Source: Theristus sp. LFF4_11 (lineage: Eukaryota > Nematoda > Chromadorea > Monhysterida > Xyalidae). Taken from it: a stretch of DNA of 64,000 bases. Position numbers and translations under genes: made by a program. How positions within the stretch are numbered: the first letter of the stretch is position 1; each line of letters starts with the position of its first letter. Positions 52,962-64,000 of this stretch are shown piece after piece. The DNA is taken from contig JASANC010000080.1 in the NCBI GenBank assembly GCA_030248135.1, positions 62,001 to 126,000 on the forward strand, in the 5' to 3' direction. The notes under the pieces were generated by a model. That model made no database searches, was not told the DNA's origin, and was given only the letters and a program-made list of their open reading frames with translations.

Positions 52962-55900
52962 TCACTGCAACCCGTAGTGCTCTCTGATGGCGTCGATGAT
53001 GTCTGCCTTTTTGGTCGCATTCAACTGAATACTGAATGTCGCACACAACTCCCTCAACACAGCCACTGTGAACTGGCCAAGTGTGTTGCCACGTGCCGCA
53101 GCCTCCAAATCGACGTTCGCATTGTCCGCCCGTTTCGCTCTCTTTTCAACGGTTGCCTCTTTCGGACTGCGTTGCTAGACAAACAGCCAATCCAAATCAA
53201 ATTTCGTTGCGCTGTGCAGACCGGGCCTTGTACTGACGAGCCAGGGGCCCGCGGTATACGCTTACCAGGCGAAACCACAAGACACAGTGCTTGCACTGGT
53301 TGTAATCCAAGCAAAACAAGTCAACGTTTCTTAAGGCATGCCAGAAAAACGTCCGCATGCACGCACACCAATCAGTAATACAGACCGCGTGGTTGCGCAG
53401 ACCCCACAGCAACGCCTTTTTTTCAATCGACCGACTCAACCCAACCGACCTTTCGTTTGCCGCCAGCTGCTGCTGCAGTCTGCTGACAGCCCTCTGGTAG
53501 CACGGCCTCTTTGAACGCTTGGATCTGTTTGCCTGCCTTTTTGACCATCAGTTCCACCATTTCTCCTGTGTTGACACGAAGCGGCAATCATAGCAATATA
53601 AGAAATCAGCTGTCTGGTGGCTTGCATACAAAAATCATCACGCCAGCCCCGATAGGGGCGGTCAATGTCGCCACAACAAATGCAGTCAATCAGTTCGATT
53701 TGGTTTGACCAGAAACTAGTTTTTTTGCATCGCGATTTGCACCTTTTTTTGGCCATTTGCAAAAAGGGTCAAGCCGAGGCCACAAAAAGCTGCGCTCACT
53801 TCGTTTTTGATCGTCGCTCGGTTCGTTTGGATCGCCGGGGCGTTCCAGCGCAAGATCTTCGAGTTTTCGGTAATGCTTCTGCAGCACTGAAAGTAAACGC
53901 TTTGAAAATCGGAACTGTTGAATTTTGAATCGGAATTTCAATTGTGACTCGCAGATCTTTATATTGACAATGGAATTTACGATTTAACGTCACGTTTTAC
54001 TACACATTCTGCTTCACAATTCATTACTTCACATGTTACTGCACACTTTACGCCACAGTTTCGCATTTCACTGCAGGTTGTACCCGACCGCTTACTCTAC
54101 GTTTACCGCTTAACTAAACTTACCTGGATTCGGGAATCGATCGGCCGTGTACGGGAAACGAAGTGCTTCGATTAGTGCGCGTGCCGCGTCCACTTGCGCT
54201 TGATCGGCTGGAAAACCGTACGAATAAAATAACAACATGGATGAGCGTTGATGCTGAAGAGACTTCGACCGCACAACCGCAACCGACCGCACCGTGTGCG
54301 TACTGTTTGTCGTCGGTGACCGCACTCAAGTCGCGAATGTCGTCCGCAAACGGCAGGAAGATCACGTGGAAACCAGCAGACTCGCAGCATTGCGCGTCGT
54401 TGCGCTCCGCTGCCGGCAGCAACGCCACCAGACGCGGCGGCATGTTCACGCGGGGCGTCATGCGACAGACGGCCATCATCTGCAGCAGTGCGACATCGGA
54501 ACTGATGATTGATTGGATTTGACGAAACTTTGGACCAGCTTTGACAAGACATTCTGCGTCAAACTTGCTAGTTCAAAACAGCACCTCAATTACTGTTCGG
54601 TCGTTTGCTTACGCGGATTGGTTGGAAGTCGAGATAAGTTGTAAGAATACCACGAATGTTTTCAGCGTGCTTACGTCGCGTGCGAGGCAGCGCGTCAACA
54701 GCGCCCGATAAAGCGTCACCGAGCCGCGAATCGCCTGCAAATTGTGAAGCGATTCATCTGAACTGAATTTTATTCCGCAACAATACAACGATTGCTATCA
54801 CGCATAAAACCGACCAATATTAGTCACATCACATCACCACCAGTACAGAACAGATTCCTGCATTTGCTCTATTTGACAGAACCAACCAAGCGAGTTGCCG
54901 AGACCAACCTGGTCATTCGGCTGCAGAAATATTGACGGTCGCAAGTGATGGTGAAGTTTCAGTCGATTGATCGGTTTGAATCCGAGCAGCACTATTCCTG
55001 AAACGTTTTCTGCGGTTTTCAATATTTTATTTTCGTTGTTCCAACTGGCACCCGGCAAAAAAACGACCCCGTGGTGGTGTCCTAGTCTTTTAATTCAGGG
55101 ACGCTAAGCCACCCATTACCATCCCAGACCAAACCACTGGAGTTCGAACACTTTTTCTTGATATCTTCGAGTTTCTGGGACCATGGGGGCGGGAGAAGGA
55201 GGAGTGAGAAAGAAAAATATCATTTTTTTAAACCCAAAACGCGCCACACACCGGGCGGAGTCAGCCGACGTAGTTTCTCCACCTCATCAAATTCCATTTC
55301 AATTTTCGCGCCGCCGAACTCCTGGTACTTGGTCATGTCGCGGTCGAGCAGTTTCTCGCCGACCTCCTGCATCGTTTTTGAGCTTTTTTCAGCAGAAAAT
55401 TGTGTTTTTTTGAAATTGTGACAACGAAACTGGCTGTGTGCTCAGGCTTTGCTGGCTTGGAAATTCCTCCCGGTGTTCACCTGTCTGATTCGGATGGTCG
55501 AATAATTAAAGACAATAAACGACAGACAACCACCGGTATGTATCGAAACGTCCTCCAAGACCACTCCAATCCGAACTGACCGCATTGTAGTACGTGGTGA
55601 TCGTTTTCACCTCCTCGTTCGTTCGTCGGTTCAGTTTGACGGCGGTGGGCACGCGCGCTTCTGCGATCGTGCAATACCTGGCAAAAGTGGAGTTGTAGTT
55701 AAAAAACCCAGTTTCTTTTCATGAAATAAACGGTTTCTTTTCAGTGCCATCCCCAATCAAGTGTGTTCGGCATTGTGGATATTGTCCTCTGCTTCCCTTG
55801 AAAGTCAATCCCCATACCTGAACGCAGCTCTTCAACGTGTGCAGCCAGCGCTAGAAGATGAAAAAAAACAGTAATAAACTACAAAAACGTTCTCACATTG

Positions 55901-58798
55901 ACACGGACAACTCGACGCCGTCACCAAGTCTAAATGGAATGTTACCCATGGATCGGGCCTTCGTCGCTTTTTGGCGATTACTAAAAAAAGTAAAAGCACA
56001 TTTGTGGAACCACTGATGACATTGGTGTATTTGTGTGTCTGCTGCAAACTGGCCATATCACGTGACGAACCCGACAAAAGCAACCAGTTGTCTGCTATAT
56101 TTGATTTCATTTCAATTATTTATTCTACGGCTAACAGCGGTGCAAATATTAAAATTGCTATACTTGCGATTTTCTTCAAATGCTAAATAAAAATGTCGTT
56201 CAACGCTGCATGTATCGCTTGCTACACCCAGCAGCACTGCACTTACGTCTCCAGCAACTGTTCAATCACTTCGGTGCCGTCCGAATCATACAGTGGCTTC
56301 AGCGCACTGTTCTATAAAAATGAAAAATTTGACAGGTGATTTTGAAATCGCGTGTCACGAACCGGTTGACAAAACAGTTAAAACCACGTGATAAACCTTA
56401 ACAGTTCTCGAAACGAACCCAAAACGACGCCGAAAACGATTTTACTGCCGGGCAGATGTCGACCTCCCAGCCTTGGTCGAGCAGGTCGGAAATCCTCTGC
56501 GTGATTCGAGCCTGAAACTCTAATCGGTGTTCAAACTAACTCAGCTATAGTCCCCCTGGCTAATTTGCAGTTATCGCTGATTGGTTGGTACGCACACACT
56601 TATTCCGCCTACCACGTGCCGACTGTGTGAAGTCATTCACTGCTCAGTTTTCAAACTGCTTGCTGATTTTTTGTTTTTTTTGTTGTTGTTTTTGTTGATT
56701 CATAAAACAACCGAAAAGCGTTTCAACCAAAAAGCGTTCTGTTCCACCCACCGACTGCTCCCTGCTGCCTTCATGCGGTCGTTCGTTGTTCGTGAAGATC
56801 AGCACTCGTTTCGTGCCAAACGTGATATCGCTGGAGAAAAGGTGAACACCGAAACGTTAGAAACGTCGTGTGAATGAAAGACGAGTTAGCTGACCTAGTT
56901 AGGTCTGTTAATTTTAAGTGGACTCCTGATGGTGACTGCCCCTGATGGTGTAACGTTGATGATTTTTTTGGAAGGCAGGCTGTGTTACTTTTAAACTTCC
57001 GAAGACGAAATACACAGGTTTTGAGTTGCTCTGAGATGAGAACAGGTGCGAGTGGGAACCGTTTCCTATTTCGGACATACCAATTCAATATTTCATAACT
57101 CCGTAACCGATGACTACACTCAGAAAAATCCACAGTAATCAATCGAAAAGGCTCAACAGACACAACAGACACACGTTTGACTGGCCAGTTGTGCTGCCAG
57201 CCAGAACGCCTCGTGCCAGTCGCACGCCGCGTGGCCGCCGAACTCCTTGCGGAACTTCGCCTCTGGAAAAAAGTGTTCCAAAAATATTCAAATGGGAGCA
57301 TACTGATTGGTTGAGTGAGCAATCAATCAGCGAGACGAACCAATCAGCAATCACGAGGTTTGTCTGTCACTCGTGTGAACACGTCGACATCCGCTATTTG
57401 CGTTGGTTCGCATGCTGCGGTGCCTGCCACCTTGGCACATCAGTCAGGACACCAGGCAGAGAACCGCTCGTGGCCTGGGTGGCAGCGCGTTAGACTCGTT
57501 GTCCGTCGAAACTTCAGGGATCGAGTCCCGTCGAGGGTGTAATATTGTGTAGGCACTTAATGACCGACAAAACTCGATGGGCGCCCTGCTCGAGGCGTTC
57601 TCTACGCTTTTCTGGATTGCCCTGGCTAAAAACATCGCCTAAATTATTGTTCGTTCGTTCGTAGAGAACCCTGAAAAGAGTTTTAACGACCACCGATCGT
57701 ACAGTCTGAGTGAAACATACAGTAAACCAACTGTAACTGTGACCCCACTGTCTCAACAGACCATCAGCGGAGTCGCGCCATAATCGTTCGACGTCCAACA
57801 CGCGTCGTGCACTAGGCATCTCCAACTTCTGCCAAACGACCATGTGCTTGAAGTCGTGCGTGTTGTCGGTGTTGGCCTTGAATTTTTTTCGTTCGAAAAT
57901 TTCGAATTTCACCAGTCAGTCAGTTTTATTCTGCAGTGTACGGCATAATACCGCAAGACACGATCATGAGTAGGCAGGCAGCCACCAATTTCTTGCCGAC
58001 CGCCGCTCACGCAAGCGTAGCCAATTCGGTGCGTCGGTTTTTCAAATTGTGACTTGTCGTCGAACAACCAATCAGCATAAAGCACAGATCAATCAGAGAA
58101 AGAGAGAGAGAGAGAGAAACAGAGAACACACGGTGTTGACGAGCAAGACGGCCATGTGCTCCTTGGCGCCCGACACACAGTTCGAGCACATCAGATTGCT
58201 GATCGCCTGCGAATAAATGCGGTTGCGTTTTGTGTTCTTTTTTGGTCGAACGTTTAGTGTTTTTTGTTGGGTGGATTCCATAAAACATCACGATATAGCA
58301 GAAAAATCGTGACGAGCTTCCTGAAATCAATATAACCAACCTTCAAGCTCATCTGAAAGCAGTTCAACTGCGGATCAACGGTTGATTTCTCGCTGAACAT
58401 TTTTTCGGCGCCATCCACAATCAACACCACACAGTCGTGCGCTGCTTGGAACCACTGTGACAGTGACAGAAAGCACGTCAGAAGAAATAAATGAAAAACA
58501 AACAAACATGCGAATGGATTATCGCGGCAAAACCCAATCACGGTAAATGGTGGTTTTGGAACAATTTCACTGGTCCTCACACAGTACAATAGCACCAATT
58601 ATCAACTAGTGCGGTGACAAAATGAAAAACGCAAGCAATCAGCACTGAAATCAGAACGCAGCAAATCAGCGCAAAGTAAAAAACTGCAGCCAATCAACGC
58701 CAAACGCCCACAGACCAATGCAACCAATAACTCACCTTGCTCGAGTGTGCAGCCTCATCGTCAAAATCATCAGCAATATCGAAATTCCACACATCCAT
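52962..58798 (-). CDS. XRCC6: Ku70 (XRCC6), DNA end-binding subunit of non-homologous end joining
   Basis: With Ku80 forms the ring that loads on DNA ends and recruits DNA-PKcs. About 17 minus-strand exons from 58736-58798 (Met of MDVWNFDIADD) to the stop at 52962-52964. Read in order: VVLIVDGAEKMF and FGGHAACDWHEAFWLAAQLAS (von Willebrand-like N-terminal domain), FGTKRVLIFTNNERPH, ISDLLDQGWEVDICP, RRTNEEVKTITTYY, LLGFKPINRLKLHHHLRPSIF (Ku core), NMPPRLVALLPA, FHVIFLPFADDIRD, ALRFPYTADRF, and a C-terminal SAP domain (LGQFTVAVLRELCATF to IIDAIREHYG). Early exons: 58341-58453, 58133-58206, about 57767-57880, about 57170-57262. Other borders are approximate. Order matches human Ku70 throughout. 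Confidence 0.95.
57470..57662 (+). mobile_element. tRNA-derived SINE, copy 6 (best preserved)
   Basis: GCCTGGGTGGCAGCGCGTTA with GACTCGTTGTCCGTCGAAAC then GGGATCGAGTCCC (boxes A and B of a tRNA-like head). Body GACAAAACTCGATGGGCGCC, CTCGAGGCGTTCTCTACGC. End GGCTAAAAACATCGCCTAAA followed by a (GTTC)n tail. It is in a Ku70 intron, opposite strand to the gene. Confidence 0.9.
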
Positions 58799-58841
58799 TC
58801 TTTCAGTTGCTCCTCCAGTTTCTAACAAAATCTGCAAAATA

Positions 58842-59012
58842 CAGTCGAACTCTAAATTAGAGGCAGTCTGCTGATTGGTTGATGACGCGTGATGCATGTT
58901 TTCTGAGCAGGACAAACTCCGCCTCCACAGCACTGCCTGGATAGAAAGTGTACGCATCACACGTCACCATCAACCAATCAGCCGATTGCCTATAATTTAA
59001 TAGGAGTTCTAC
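58842..59012. mobile_element. Tc1/mariner-like MITE, family E, copy 3
   Basis: TA then CAGTCGAACTCTAAATTAGA at left. The right arm has CAACCAATCAGCCGATTGCC then TATAATTT, with the tip decayed. It lies about 45 bp upstream of the Ku70 start codon, so it occupies the 5' leader or promoter region. Confidence 0.8.
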
Positions 59013-59798
59013 TTGCTGAAAAAATGGCTTCCTGATATTAGCAGTCCGTCAGTAGTATCAGGCGGATAAAACCGGCAAACTTAAAATTATGTGATGATGG
59101 GATTTTCCACAACTTTCACAATTCAGCTTCTTGGTGTCTTTATTCATCCATTCACAACTTCAGTTGCGATTTACCAGTGTAGTTTGTAAAAAACAGGTTT
59201 GATTATTTTGACAAATATCAACAGGTAACAAACAAAACTGCACAAGTATCAAAAAATAGTGCTAACAAATTAGTATTATTCGTTTTTTTAAGAAATGGCC
59301 TTTCAGAATTTAAAAAAATACAATTAAACGACCAAAATGAGCAAACGAGTCACATAGAGAAAATTCAACGTGCAAACTTCCCGCAAATCTATTGGAAACC
59401 GTATCTGAAAGTAAACTAATTTTTTTGAAACAGCACCAAAAAAACGCATAATGGTCGCACAGCATTGTATTAAAATGTAAGTACCAGCAGTAAGGCGATT
59501 GGATATTCGGAATTTGCATTCAGAATCGTTCACATTTTTTCTTGGGAGAGAAGGAAACTGATCGAAAAAAAACAGAAAAAACTAGTACATTCGGTAATAC
59601 AGAAAACACAAGAAAGGTCGGAAAATAACAAGTAAAGGTAAACCGATGCAATCAAAGATGCATTGTGCTCGCAAAAAGACGAGTAGTTTATGATGAAGAA
59701 AGTTTGTAAAGTTGTCAAAGCCAGAACAACTATGGACAAAAAACAACAAACTGTAAACAGAATGGAAAATGCCACTTCAAAATAACGCGATCAATCAA
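59013..59798. other. Intergenic between Ku70 start and NCAPH2 stop
   Basis: AT-rich. Open frames at 59310-59775 are hydrophobic-biased non-coding translations with no domain. It should contain the Ku70 promoter and the NCAPH2 3' end. Confidence 0.45.

Positions 59799-64000
<4,202 letters not shown>

Overview
The window is animal (metazoan) nuclear DNA. The genes are split by many GT-AG introns, and the coding exons are GC-rich inside AT-rich, repeat-filled non-coding DNA. The gene set (condensin II subunit H2, Ku70, CCM2/malcavernin, ABHD12, FAD synthase, SIRT5, ZNF598, peroxisomal acyl-CoA oxidase, an SR splicing factor) fits an invertebrate bilaterian; CCM2 in particular argues for an animal. 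I cannot name the species. Gene identities come from reading exon translations against the families as I know them. No database search was possible.

Layout. Minus strand, 71-22935: acyl-CoA oxidase ending in a peroxisomal AKL signal, then SIRT5, then ZNF598. From 22.9 to 31.3 kb lies a repeat-dominated stretch with one unrecognised minus-strand membrane-protein gene (25704-26782). Plus strand, 32244-52285: FAD synthase (FLAD1), ABHD12, CCM2, an unrecognised protein with a beta-trefoil-like C-terminus and a tRNA-Arg(ACG) gene in its last intron, and a single-RRM SR protein. Minus strand, 52962-64000: Ku70 (XRCC6) and condensin II subunit H2 (NCAPH2), whose N-terminal part lies beyond the right edge. 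The neighbours do not form a shared pathway; each looks like an independent housekeeping or signalling gene.

The striking content is the mobile DNA. Two hAT-like non-autonomous families (about 1.04 kb and 0.73 kb here) have telomere-like ends (TAGGGTTAGGGG and TAGGGTTGTTAA). For six of the seven copies (four of A, three of B) the target sites can be examined, and five show exact 8-bp target duplications. Several are nested in one another and in an older G-rich element. A 3.2-kb element with roughly 225-bp terminal inverted repeats, AG/CT ends and a 5-bp duplication sits in an acyl-CoA oxidase intron and could be a small Polinton/Maverick derivative. At least six more short inverted-repeat families, a tRNA-derived SINE with a GTTC-type tail, a 28-bp minisatellite and a perfect (CAA)160 tract fill introns, often within a few bases of splice sites.
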